11,084 bases of DNA, taken from the NCBI GenBank assembly GCA_005884465.1, contig VAZH01000034.1:1-11084 (forward strand), given 5' to 3'. Positions 1-7,918 of this stretch are shown piece after piece (within the stretch, counting starts at the first letter, position 1; every line of letters starts with the position of its first letter). The translations under genes and the position numbers were made by a program. Below the pieces are notes generated by a model. It did no database searches. It saw only the letters and a program-made list of their open reading frames with translations, and had not been told where the DNA came from. This stretch comes from Alphaproteobacteria bacterium. Its GTDB lineage: Bacteria > Pseudomonadota > Alphaproteobacteria > Rhizobiales > Xanthobacteraceae.

Positions 1-342
1 CCAGGCCAGCAGCCGGGTCAGACGACCACCCAGTCCCAGTCAGGCACGTCGGTCCAGTCGCAGACGACCGGACAGGCCGGCGCCGCGGCAAAGCTCTCGA
101 CCGAGCAGCGCACCCAGATCACAACCGTGATCCGGGACCAGCACGTTGCGCCGGTCACCAACGTCAACTTCTCGATCTCGGTCGGTACCCGCGTTCCGCG
201 CGACGTGAGCTTCCACGTGTTGCCGGAGCGAGTGGTCGCGATCTATCCGGAATGGCGAGGATTTAAGTTCATCATCGTCAGGGAGCAGATCCTGATCATC
301 GATCCGAACACGTTCGAGATCGTGGCGATTCTCGAGGTCTAA
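1..342 (+). CDS. DUF1236-domain secreted protein, 3' part only
   Basis: The reading frame is open from the first base and stops at TAA 340-342, giving 113 C-terminal residues; the start and any signal peptide lie outside the window. The visible part begins with a Gln/Thr/Ser/Gly-rich linker (about 35 residues), then a short helix-like segment (KLSTEQRTQI) and a beta-rich domain. It ends in a segment of the form F-IIVREQILIIDP-T-EIVAI, the hallmark C-terminus of the DUF1236 family, which is abundant in Bradyrhizobium and relatives as small secreted or periplasmic proteins. Function is unknown for the family. An in-frame ATG exists only at 145 (none at the frame's left edge), and an in-frame GTG at 127 would cut the linker, so neither is a credible start. 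A strong terminator follows 22 bp after the stop, so this gene is transcriptionally separate from aroQ. Confidence 0.8.
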   Translation, partial: PGQQPGQTTTQSQSGTSVQSQTTGQAGAAAKLSTEQRTQITTVIRDQHVAPVTNVNFSISVGTRVPRDVSFHVLPERVVAIYPEWRGFKFIIVREQILIIDPNTFEIVAILEV

Positions 343-363
343 AATCTGACGGTTGCGAGTTCG

Positions 364-388
364 GGGCGGGCAGCGATGCCCGCCCTTT
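364..388 (+). terminator. Rho-independent terminator after the DUF1236 gene
   Basis: A perfect 9-bp stem (GGGCGGGCA at 364-372 with TGCCCGCCC at 377-385) closes on a GCGA (GNRA-type) tetraloop and is followed by TTT at 386-388. It lies 22 bp after the DUF1236 stop codon. The T tract is short, but the stem is very G+C-rich. Confidence 0.75.
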
Positions 389-404
389 CGCATGGACTCA
401 AAAC

Positions 405-423
405 GCCTGCTCAAGGAGCAGGC
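405..423. terminator. Second hairpin, possible minus-strand terminator
   Basis: A perfect 8-bp stem (GCCTGCTC 405-412 with GAGCAGGC 416-423) has a 3-base AAG loop. The plus strand has AAAAC just before it, so read on the minus strand the hairpin is followed by GTTTT, which is terminator-like. On the plus strand no T tract follows. No minus-strand gene is visible here, so the role is uncertain; it may be part of a bidirectional boundary or only a 5' UTR structure. Confidence 0.35.
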
Positions 424-436
424 TGCTATCCCCCAG

Positions 437-452
437 CATTGGTTAACCAGTG
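437..452. promoter_or_regulatory. TGGTTAACCA dyad upstream of aroQ
   Basis: A 10-bp perfect palindrome (TGGTTAACCA, 440-449) extends to a 16-bp dyad with one G-T pairing (437-452). It lies about 140 bp before the aroQ start, in the only sizeable gap before the aroQ-accB-accC block. A dyad of this size could be an operator. I recognise no specific regulator, and no clear -35/-10 pair is visible; TATAAC at 549-554 is a possible -10 without a good -35. Confidence 0.2.
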
Positions 453-589
453 ATTTCCGCAGGTTCTGAGCATCTTTTTGCGAGGCGGATGAGGCATTTG
501 AGGGATGTCCGGAGCCGTCTAAGGCTTCCCCTTGGGCCGGTTGTTACCTATAACCGCGCCCACCTGCCGCCGCATTTTTCGGGATTTGG

Positions 590-1057
590 ATGGCCAAGAC
601 ACCCGCCGAGACGATTTACGTGCTCAACGGTCCGAACCTCAATTTGTTGGGGACCCGCGAGCCCGAGACCTACGGCCATGCCAAGCTTGCTGACGTCGAG
701 AAGCTTTGCGCGAAAACTGCCGCGCAGTTCGGCCTGAAGGCCGATTGCCGGCAGTCCAACCGCGAAGGCGAGCTGATCGATTTCATCCACGATGCCCATG
801 CCAACAAGGCGGCCGGGATCATCATCAATGCCGGCGGCTATTCGCACACCTCGATCGCGCTGCATGACGCTTTGGTTGCGGTGAAAATTCCGACCGTCGA
901 AGTGCACATCAGCAATATTCACGCCCGCGAGGGTTTCCGCCACCATTCCTTCACCGCCAAGGCCGCATTCGCGACGCTTTCCGGCTTCGGCATCGATGGT
1001 TACCGGCTTGCGATCAACGGCCTTGCCGCCAGAATTGGCGCCAAGGCAAAAGCCTGA
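590..1057 (+). CDS. aroQ: 3-dehydroquinate dehydratase, type II
   Basis: This cytosolic dodecameric enzyme converts 3-dehydroquinate to 3-dehydroshikimate, step three of the shikimate pathway to aromatic amino acids. The 155 residues match the usual 145-160 for type II enzymes. Family motifs appear in order: [18 protein letters not shown] (12-29, with catalytic Arg23 and Tyr28), [10 protein letters not shown] (55-64), [16 protein letters not shown] (80-95, with Asn80) and [17 protein letters not shown] (104-120, with Glu104, His106 and Arg117). All expected active-site residues are present. The ATG at 590 has a weak GGGA ribosome site at 581-584, and the GPNLNLLG motif begins at residue 14, as usual. 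accB starts 42 bp downstream on the same strand, so aroQ-accB-accC probably form one transcription unit, an arrangement common in alphaproteobacteria. Confidence 0.97.
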   Translation: MAKTPAETIYVLNGPNLNLLGTREPETYGHAKLADVEKLCAKTAAQFGLKADCRQSNREGELIDFIHDAHANKAAGIIINAGGYSHTSIALHDALVAVKIPTVEVHISNIHAREGFRHHSFTAKAAFATLSGFGIDGYRLAINGLAARIGAKAKA

Positions 1058-1099
1058 TGCTTCGGCCGCATCACCAAGCAGAAAGTTCCGGATCAACAT

Positions 1100-1570
1100 A
1101 TGGCGCGCCAGCCTGACGACAAAACACTCCCAGAATTCAAGAGCGGCGACGGGGCGCTGATCCGCGAACTCGCAATGCTGCTCGACGAAACCGGTCTCAC
1201 CGAGATCGAGATCGAGCGCGCAGGGCTGCGGGTGCGGGTCGCGCGCAACGTCAACATCGCGGCCTCGCTGCCGCCAAACATGCAACCCGCCGCTCCGGCG
1301 CCGGTGGCTACCGCGCCGGCCGAAGTCGCCAAGCACCTGGGCGTGGTGCCCTCGCCGATGGTCGGCACCGCCTATTGGGCCTCCGAACCCGGCGCCAAGC
1401 CGTTCATCGAAGTCGGCGCCAAGGTCGCGGTCGGACAGACGCTCTTGATCATCGAAGCGATGAAGACGATGAACCAGATTCCGTCCCCGCGCGCCGGCAC
1501 CGTGACGCAGATCCTTGTCGAGGACGGCCAGCCGGTCGAATTCGGCGAGCCGCTGGTAATTATTGAATAG
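1100..1570 (+). CDS. accB: Biotin carboxyl carrier protein of acetyl-CoA carboxylase
   Basis: BCCP carries biotin between biotin carboxylase (AccC) and the carboxyltransferase (AccAD), which makes malonyl-CoA for fatty acid synthesis. The 156 residues are in order: an N-terminal helical region (about 15-50, with the typical [19 protein letters not shown]), a flexible Ala/Pro linker (about 54-79), and a biotinyl/lipoyl domain (about 80-156). The domain contains the [10 protein letters not shown] strand with the 'thumb' segment and the biotinylation motif EAMKTMN, whose acceptor is Lys122. It ends with the usual [11 protein letters not shown]. The length equals that of E. coli AccB. The ATG at 1100 has only a weak GGA at 1089-1091. 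It follows aroQ by 42 bp. accC follows, but a 112-bp palindromic repeat separates the two. Confidence 0.97.
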   Translation: MARQPDDKTLPEFKSGDGALIRELAMLLDETGLTEIEIERAGLRVRVARNVNIAASLPPNMQPAAPAPVATAPAEVAKHLGVVPSPMVGTAYWASEPGAKPFIEVGAKVAVGQTLLIIEAMKTMNQIPSPRAGTVTQILVEDGQPVEFGEPLVIIE

Positions 1571-1578
1571 CGACGCGC

Positions 1579-1690
1579 CGTCATCCTGAGGTGCGAGGGC
1601 GAAGCCCGAGCCTCGAAGGATGAATTTGTTGAATTGGCGAACAGACCGTCGCCCTTCGAGGCGCGCAAGAGCCCGCTCCTCAGGGTGACG
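1579..1690. repeat. Palindromic intergenic repeat between accB and accC
   Basis: Terminal inverted arms CGTCATCCTGAGG (1579-1591) and CCTCAGGGTGACG (1678-1690) pair with a single G-T mismatch. Inside them GCCTCGAAGG (1610-1619) pairs with CCTTCGAGGC (1653-1662), and GGGC-GAA-GCCC (1597-1607) makes a small hairpin in the left half. The element looks like a dispersed palindromic repeat known to me from Bradyrhizobium and Rhodopseudomonas genomes; this cannot be verified from one copy. It has no transposase. Its right edge touches the accC ribosome binding site, and a TTG at 1634 opens a reading frame through it in phase with accC. Confidence 0.75.
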
Positions 1691-1697
1691 GAAGAGG
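1691..1697 (+). promoter_or_regulatory. accC ribosome binding site, decides the start
   Basis: GAAGAGG at 1691-1697 lies 8 bp before the ATG at 1706 and immediately after the repeat. It supports the 1706 start over the in-frame TTG at 1634, which has no such site and would translate repeat sequence. Confidence 0.75.
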
Positions 1698-1705
1698 CAG
1701 TAACG

Positions 1706-3076
<1,371 letters not shown>

Positions 3077-3123
3077 AAAGGCATTGCCGGCTGGAACCGG
3101 TTGCCCGAACAGGCGTTTCGCTC

Positions 3124-3145
3124 GGCGGGGGCAGCCCTTCCCGCC
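3124..3145 (+). terminator. Possible weak terminator hairpin after accC
   Basis: GGCGGG (3124-3129) pairs with CCCGCC (3140-3145). Two G-T pairs can extend the stem to 8 bp around a CAGCCC loop. Only TT follows, so it is a poor intrinsic terminator. It sits in the 114-bp gap between accC and the histidine kinase gene, where a transcription boundary is expected. Confidence 0.25.
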
Positions 3146-3190
3146 TTCGGGGACTGCTTGCATTCCGTTGCTTCATGACGCGAGATTGTT

Positions 3191-4714
3191 GTGACGCCTG
3201 ACGCCAAGCGCCGGCGCGCGATTGGACAAATCCTGCTGCTCGCGGCGGGCCTCGTCGTGCTGACCTTCATCAGCGCCGGTTCGGTCCATCTGGTGAACCG
3301 GGCGCGGGAGGATGCGCGCTGGGTTCTCCACACCGTTGAAGTGGAAAACCAGTTGTCGCTCGCGCAACTGCAGCTGCATCGCGCCGAAAGCGCGCAGCGC
3401 GGCTATCTTTCCACCTTGCTTCCCGATTTTCACACCGACTTTGAAGAAGCCGCTTCAGCCCTCACGCCGGCGCTGCAGCGGTTGAGCCAGCTTGTCAGCG
3501 ACACCCCCGCAGAAAAGCGACTCGTTGACGAGATGCTTCCGCTCGTCAATCAGCGAATCGAGGAATTCCGCAACACTATCGAACTTGCGCTGACGCAGCG
3601 CGTCGACGACGCCACCCGAGCCGTGCGCGAGGGTATCGGGCGCGACGCCATGAAGCACATCGACGATCTCGCGAGCCAGATGCGCACCGAAGAAGATCGG
3701 CTGTTTGTCGAGCGCACGACCAACGCCGACCGCACTCAATCGCTGGCGGCATCAATGACCTGGGTAGGTTCGGGCTTCGTCGTCGTGCTGGCCGGCATCT
3801 CGATCCTGCTGGTGCGGCGGTCGGCGCGCGCGCGTGACGACGCCGAAGCGTTATTGCGCGACAATAACCTCAATCTCGAGGCGACCATCGACGAGCGCAC
3901 CGCCGATCTTCGCGAGGCCAACGACGAAATCCAGCGCTTCGCCTATATCGTCAGCCACGATCTGCGCTCGCCGCTGGTAAACATCATGGGCTTCACCAGC
4001 GAACTCGAGCAATTGCACGCCGATATTTTCAAGCGGATCGCAACCTTCGCCCGGGCTTCGGCTTCCCCGGCTCCAGTGGTTGCCGCAGAGACCGAGCCGG
4101 TGCTCGAGGCGGAAGACAAGCAGCTCGCCCAGGATTTCTCCGAGGCCCTGGAATTCATCAAATCGTCGATCGCCAAGATGGACCGCCTGATCAGCGCCAT
4201 CCTCAACCTCACCCGCGAGGGGCGGCGTGAGTTCGAGCCGGTGCGGATCGATACCCGCGAACTGATCGAAGGCATCGTGACGACGGTTGCGCATCAGGCC
4301 GCGGAAGCCCACGCCCAGATTCGCGTCGAACCGCTGCCGCACATCGTCAGCGACCGCCTGGCGCTGGAACAGATTTTCTCGAACCTGATCGACAACGCGC
4401 TCAAATACCTCGAGCCGGGAGTTCCCGGGGACATCTCTATCCGCGGCCGGACCAAGCTTGGCTTTGCGATTTTCGAAGTCGCGGACAATGGCCGCGGCAT
4501 CGATCCCAAGGACCACCGGCGGATTTTTGACCTGTTCCGCCGCGCTGGTGCTCAGGACAAGCCGGGACAGGGCATCGGACTTGCCCACGTCCGCGCCTTG
4601 GTGCGGCGATTGGGTGGAACCATGTCGGTATCATCGGAACTTCACTCCGGCAGCACCTTCACGATAACATTGCCCATCAAATGGACAGGGAGTAACGGGA
4701 AAAGAGCCTCATGA
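3191..4714 (+). CDS. Membrane CHASE3-domain sensor histidine kinase
   Basis: Inner-membrane sensor kinase of 507 residues. Transmembrane segment 1 is at about 12-33 and segment 2 at about 190-208. Between them is a periplasmic domain of the CHASE3 type (HTVEVENQLSLAQLQLHRAESAQRGYL, about 47-73 onward, written here only as a description of its helix pattern). After a short helical linker comes a HisKA domain with the phosphoacceptor in FAYIVSHDLRSPL (His256), then HATPase_c with N-box FSNLIDNALKYL (396-407), G1 DNGRGI (432-437), F-box IFDLFRR (445-451) and G2 GQGIGLA (459-465). Kinase residues look intact. An Ala/Pro/Glu-rich insert (about 282-316) separates the two helices of the dimerisation domain. 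The start is GTG with a weak GAGA at 3182-3185. The stop overlaps the next gene's ATG (ATGA). CHASE3 ligands are mostly unknown, so the signal cannot be named. Confidence 0.92.
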   Translation: MTPDAKRRRAIGQILLLAAGLVVLTFISAGSVHLVNRAREDARWVLHTVEVENQLSLAQLQLHRAESAQRGYLSTLLPDFHTDFEEAASALTPALQRLSQLVSDTPAEKRLVDEMLPLVNQRIEEFRNTIELALTQRVDDATRAVREGIGRDAMKHIDDLASQMRTEEDRLFVERTTNADRTQSLAASMTWVGSGFVVVLAGISILLVRRSARARDDAEALLRDNNLNLEATIDERTADLREANDEIQRFAYIVSHDLRSPLVNIMGFTSELEQLHADIFKRIATFARASASPAPVVAAETEPVLEAEDKQLAQDFSEALEFIKSSIAKMDRLISAILNLTREGRREFEPVRIDTRELIEGIVTTVAHQAAEAHAQIRVEPLPHIVSDRLALEQIFSNLIDNALKYLEPGVPGDISIRGRTKLGFAIFEVADNGRGIDPKDHRRIFDLFRRAGAQDKPGQGIGLAHVRALVRRLGGTMSVSSELHSGSTFTITLPIKWTGSNGKRAS

Positions 4715-5151
4715 GCCAGCCAGTCACCATCATCATGATCGAGGACGACGAGGGGCATGCGCGTCTGATTGAGCGAAATATCCGCCGCTCCGGCGTCAAC
4801 AACGAGATCGTGCCGTTCAGCAACGGTACAGCTGCGGTGAACTATCTGTTCGGCAGCGACGGCACCGGCCTTGACCAAAAGGGCCGGGCGTTGCTGATTC
4901 TGCTCGACCTGAATTTGCCCGACATGAGCGGCATCGACATCTTGCGGTGGGTCAAGGAGAACAGATATCTCAAGACGGCACCGGTCGTGGTGCTCACCAC
5001 CACCGACGATTCCCAGGAAATCAAGCGCTGCTACGAACTTGGTTGCAACGTGTATATGACCAAGCCGGTGAATTACGATCGCTTCGCCAACGCCATTCGC
5101 CAGCTCGGACTGTTCTTCTCCGTCATTCAGGTACCGGCAGCCGCCACATGA
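4711..5151 (+). CDS. Single-domain response regulator, Rcp1-like
   Basis: A stand-alone receiver of 146 residues with no output domain. The acidic pocket is Glu11-Asp12-Asp13, the phosphoacceptor is Asp66 in LLDLNLPDMSG, the switch residue is Thr96 in VVLTTTDD, and the conserved lysine is Lys118 in MTKPV. The long loop before the phosphoacceptor strand (GSDGTGLDQKGRA, about 48-60) and the LLDLNLP motif are typical of Rcp1-type regulators that partner phytochrome-like and other CHASE3/PAS kinases. Its ATG overlaps the upstream kinase stop, and its own TGA overlaps the next ATG, so translation is probably coupled on both sides. Most likely it takes phosphate from His256 of the upstream kinase and passes it on or acts by protein contact (inference). 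Confidence 0.93.
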   Translation: MSQPVTIIMIEDDEGHARLIERNIRRSGVNNEIVPFSNGTAAVNYLFGSDGTGLDQKGRALLILLDLNLPDMSGIDILRWVKENRYLKTAPVVVLTTTDDSQEIKRCYELGCNVYMTKPVNYDRFANAIRQLGLFFSVIQVPAAAT

Positions 5152-6239
5152 ATCCTGCGATGCCAACGCTATTGTATATCGACGATGACGAGGCGCTTGC
5201 CAGGCTGGTCAATCGCGGCCTGACGCGGCTCGGCTTCAGGGTCGTTCATGCGGCGAGCGGTACCGAGGGGCTCGATCGCCTCGAGCAAGGCGGCATCGAC
5301 GTCATAGCGCTCGATCAATATATGCCCGGCCTCGATGGCCTCGACATCCTTGAGCGGATCCTGGCGCTCCCGAACGCGCCGCCGGTGGTGTTCGTCACGG
5401 CCTCGCAGGATTCAAGCATTGCGGTTACGGCCTTGAAGGCCGGCGCTGCCGATTATCTGGTGAAAGATACGCTCGGCGATTTCATCTCCCTGCTGCAAGT
5501 CGCGCTCGACGGCGCGCTGCGGCAGGCGCAGATTCGAAAAGCCCGGGATGACGCTGAGGCAGAGGTCCATGCGTCGCGCGACCGCTATGCCGCGCTCGCC
5601 GCCGAGCGCGAGATGCTGCTGCGCGAGGTCAACCACCGCGTCGGCAATAGTTTGCAGATCATCGCCTCGCTCTTGCATCTGCAGGCCAATTCCAGCACCC
5701 AGGATGACGTCAAGGCGGCGCTGACCAATGCGATGGGGCGGGTGGCCGCGGTGGCGCAGGTCCACCGCCGGCTCTACACTTCGCACGACCTCAAGAGCGT
5801 GCTGCTTAACCAGTATCTCGGCGCTCTGCTTGAGGACCTCAGAAGGTCCGCCGAGGGTGACAGGATGTCGCGACTGACATTGAAGGCGGAGCCCATCGAG
5901 ATCGATCCCGACCGGGCGGTGGCGATCGGCATTATCGTCAATGAGCTTGTGATGAACGCCGTGAAATATGCCTACCCCGACGGCGCCGGCCCGATCGACG
6001 TCGAGCTCCATGCCCAGGGCGACGACCTCGTGTTGTCGATCGCCGACAACGGCGTCGGCCTCAATGGCGAGATCGACCCGCGTTCCACCGGCATGGGGCA
6101 GCGCATCGTGACCGCCATGGCGTCCAAGCTCGAAGCCAGCGTCGAGCGCGACCCAGACCATGCCGGCACCCGGATCGTCGTGCGGTTTCGCCGCGTCATC
6201 GCGCCCGCAACGAATATTGCCAGCGCGGCCGCCAGCTAG
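5148..6239 (+). CDS. Receiver fused to HisKA_2-type histidine kinase
   Basis: A soluble 363-residue protein with no membrane segment. Residues 6-125 are a receiver: acidic pocket Asp12-Asp14, phosphoacceptor Asp56 in ALDQYMPGLDG, Thr84 and Lys106. A coiled-coil-like linker (about 127-158) leads to a HisKA_2 domain with the phosphoacceptor in LLREVNHRVGNSLQII (His163), then an HATPase domain with N-box IVNELVMNAVKYAYP (Asn265, Asn270), G1 DNGVGL (300-305) and a short G2 STGMGQRI (313-320). There is no F-box, as is usual for HisKA_2/HWE kinases. The ATG at 5148 overlaps the TGA of the receiver gene; a longer in-frame opening from 4947 would overlap that gene by 200 bp and encodes nothing recognisable. 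The receiver probably gates the kinase. HisKA_2/HWE kinases in alphaproteobacteria often feed the general stress response, but nothing here shows that. Confidence 0.92.
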   Translation: MNPAMPTLLYIDDDEALARLVNRGLTRLGFRVVHAASGTEGLDRLEQGGIDVIALDQYMPGLDGLDILERILALPNAPPVVFVTASQDSSIAVTALKAGAADYLVKDTLGDFISLLQVALDGALRQAQIRKARDDAEAEVHASRDRYAALAAEREMLLREVNHRVGNSLQIIASLLHLQANSSTQDDVKAALTNAMGRVAAVAQVHRRLYTSHDLKSVLLNQYLGALLEDLRRSAEGDRMSRLTLKAEPIEIDPDRAVAIGIIVNELVMNAVKYAYPDGAGPIDVELHAQGDDLVLSIADNGVGLNGEIDPRSTGMGQRIVTAMASKLEASVERDPDHAGTRIVVRFRRVIAPATNIASAAAS

Positions 6240-6248
6240 CTCGGCGGC

Positions 6249-7697
6249 TTACCACCCGAGCAGTTGCAGCCACGGCAGCACGATCACAAGCAGGCCGGCA
6301 AAGTAAATCAGCCCGAAGATCAGGCCGAATTTCCAGAAATCGCCCTTGCCGATGTAGCCGCTGCCGAAATACATCGGCGCCGGTCCGGTCGCATAGGGCG
6401 AAATCACGCCCATCAGTCCCAGCGAATAGACGCAAAGCAGCGTCAGCGTCGGTACCGACAATCCGGGAATGCCGGTGCCGACCGCGAGCACCACCGGCAG
6501 CACCGCAGCCGCATGCGACGTGATGCTGGAAAAGAAATAGTGAACCCAGAAGAAAAACGAGACCAGCAGGATCATCCCGATTGTGGGCGTCACCGTCGCG
6601 AGCGGCTTGGCATAACCTTCCGCAACCCACTTGATGAATCCGATCTCGTTCAGGCCCGACGACAGCGTGAGCAATGAGGTGAAGTAGAAAAACACTTCCC
6701 ACGCGCTTTTTTCGGCGACGATGTCGTCGAATTCGATGATGCCGGTAACCAGCATCAGCGTGATGACGACGAACACCACCATGGTCGGGTTGATAAAGTT
6801 GGAACCCAGCATGGGAAGGCTGATGGCCGGATTGGCGCCGGTGATCCAGAGAAACATCGCCAGTACCACCAGCCCGGCCATGATCCATTCGTGGCGCGAG
6901 GGCGGGCCCATCGCCGCGAGCTCGCCCGAACTCCAGGTGACGATTTCAGGACCCTCCTTTACCTGCGGCCGGCAGATGACATAGGCCAGCAACGGCACCA
7001 GCAGCAGCAACGGAATCCCGAGCGGTGCGAACCCGAACAACCATTGTGCCCAGCCGATCTCCACGTTGACGATCTTCTTGGCGATGCTCAGCGCCGCGGC
7101 ATTGGGTGCCAGCGCGGTCAGGAACAGCGAGCTGGTCACGGCCGTGGTCGCAAACGCGGTCCACATCACATAGGTGCCGATCTTGCCCGCGGTAGGTCCG
7201 GGCTCCGAGCCGTAGATCCGCGGAATGTTGCTGACGATGGGATAGATCGTGCCGCCGCTGCGCGCGGTGTTGGACGGCGTCGCCGGAGCCAGCACAAGGT
7301 CCGAGAACGCCACCGCATAGCCAAGACCGATCGTGCTGCGGCCGAGGCCGCGCACCAGCATCAAGGCGAGCCGTCTGCCAAGTCCGCTCTTGCGGTATCC
7401 GATCGAGAACACGAAAGCGCCGACGATGAGCCACACCGTGCTTTCGGAGAAGCCGCCCAGCATCCATCGCAGCGATTTATTGGGATCGGGATCGACATAG
7501 CCCATGACCCCCGCAACGGTCAGGCCGATCAGGCCGACCGCGCCCACCGGCATGGATTCAAGAATCAGGCCGGCGATGACGGCTGCGAACAGCGCGAAGT
7601 AGTGCCATTGATTGGCATTGAGACCGGCCGGAGCCGGCACAAGATAGATCGCAAGCCAGATGCCCAGCGGCGCGACCGTCCTCCATGTGATTTTCAC
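6249..7697 (-). CDS. DASS/SLC13-family anion (dicarboxylate) transporter
   Basis: An inner-membrane transporter of 482 residues, mostly hydrophobic, with about 11-13 membrane spans. It belongs to the divalent anion:sodium symporter family (SLC13, CitT-like branch). Seen in the sequence: the first substrate/sodium motif in ATPSNTARSGGTIYPI (SNT at 142-144), a second half-repeat motif SSITSHAAAVLPV (390-402), and a C-terminal SPYATGPAPMYFGSGYIGKGDFW (433-455) typical of the branch that includes CitT and plastid 2-oxoglutarate/malate carriers. Likely substrates are C4-C6 dicarboxylates or tricarboxylates; the exact one cannot be read. The start is GTG at 7697 with a strong AAAGGGGG site 5 bp before it. 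It converges on the kinase operon with 9 bp between stop codons and no visible terminator. It is divergent from aat across a 221-bp gap, where TATGCT on the minus strand (about 7780-7785) is a weak -10 candidate. Confidence 0.88.
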   Translation of the reverse strand: MKITWRTVAPLGIWLAIYLVPAPAGLNANQWHYFALFAAVIAGLILESMPVGAVGLIGLTVAGVMGYVDPDPNKSLRWMLGGFSESTVWLIVGAFVFSIGYRKSGLGRRLALMLVRGLGRSTIGLGYAVAFSDLVLAPATPSNTARSGGTIYPIVSNIPRIYGSEPGPTAGKIGTYVMWTAFATTAVTSSLFLTALAPNAAALSIAKKIVNVEIGWAQWLFGFAPLGIPLLLLVPLLAYVICRPQVKEGPEIVTWSSGELAAMGPPSRHEWIMAGLVVLAMFLWITGANPAISLPMLGSNFINPTMVVFVVITLMLVTGIIEFDDIVAEKSAWEVFFYFTSLLTLSSGLNEIGFIKWVAEGYAKPLATVTPTIGMILLVSFFFWVHYFFSSITSHAAAVLPVVLAVGTGIPGLSVPTLTLLCVYSLGLMGVISPYATGPAPMYFGSGYIGKGDFWKFGLIFGLIYFAGLLVIVLPWLQLLGW

Positions 7698-7918
7698 GAA
7701 TGCCCCCTTTGGTTTCCCCCCAAGCGTTTTGCCCGCTCAGTCCCAGCGAACATGCGCCGCTTTAACTGGACCACCCTAGCATATTGCCGCTGGCCGGACG
7801 AACCCTGCAAAGCGCCGGTGCCTATTGTGGACAAGCAAGGCCCGAGGGCGGCGGTGACACGATGCAATGATAGTCCGCCCCATCGCACCCCCGCCCTCAC
7901 CCTGCTATCCTCCCACCC

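Noticed and set aside
1634..1705. A 24-residue N-terminal extension of AccC from a TTG at 1634
   Set aside because: It translates the palindromic repeat, has no ribosome site, and precedes the standard family N-terminus [12 protein letters not shown], which has GAAGAGG before it.
3736..4588. Minus-strand open frames inside the histidine kinase gene
   Set aside because: They are antisense to conserved HisKA and HATPase motifs and show no independent features.
4947..5147. A 67-residue N-terminal extension of the receiver-kinase
   Set aside because: It overlaps the lone receiver gene in another frame and encodes no recognisable sequence; the ATG at 5148 overlaps the stop of that gene and starts a normal receiver.
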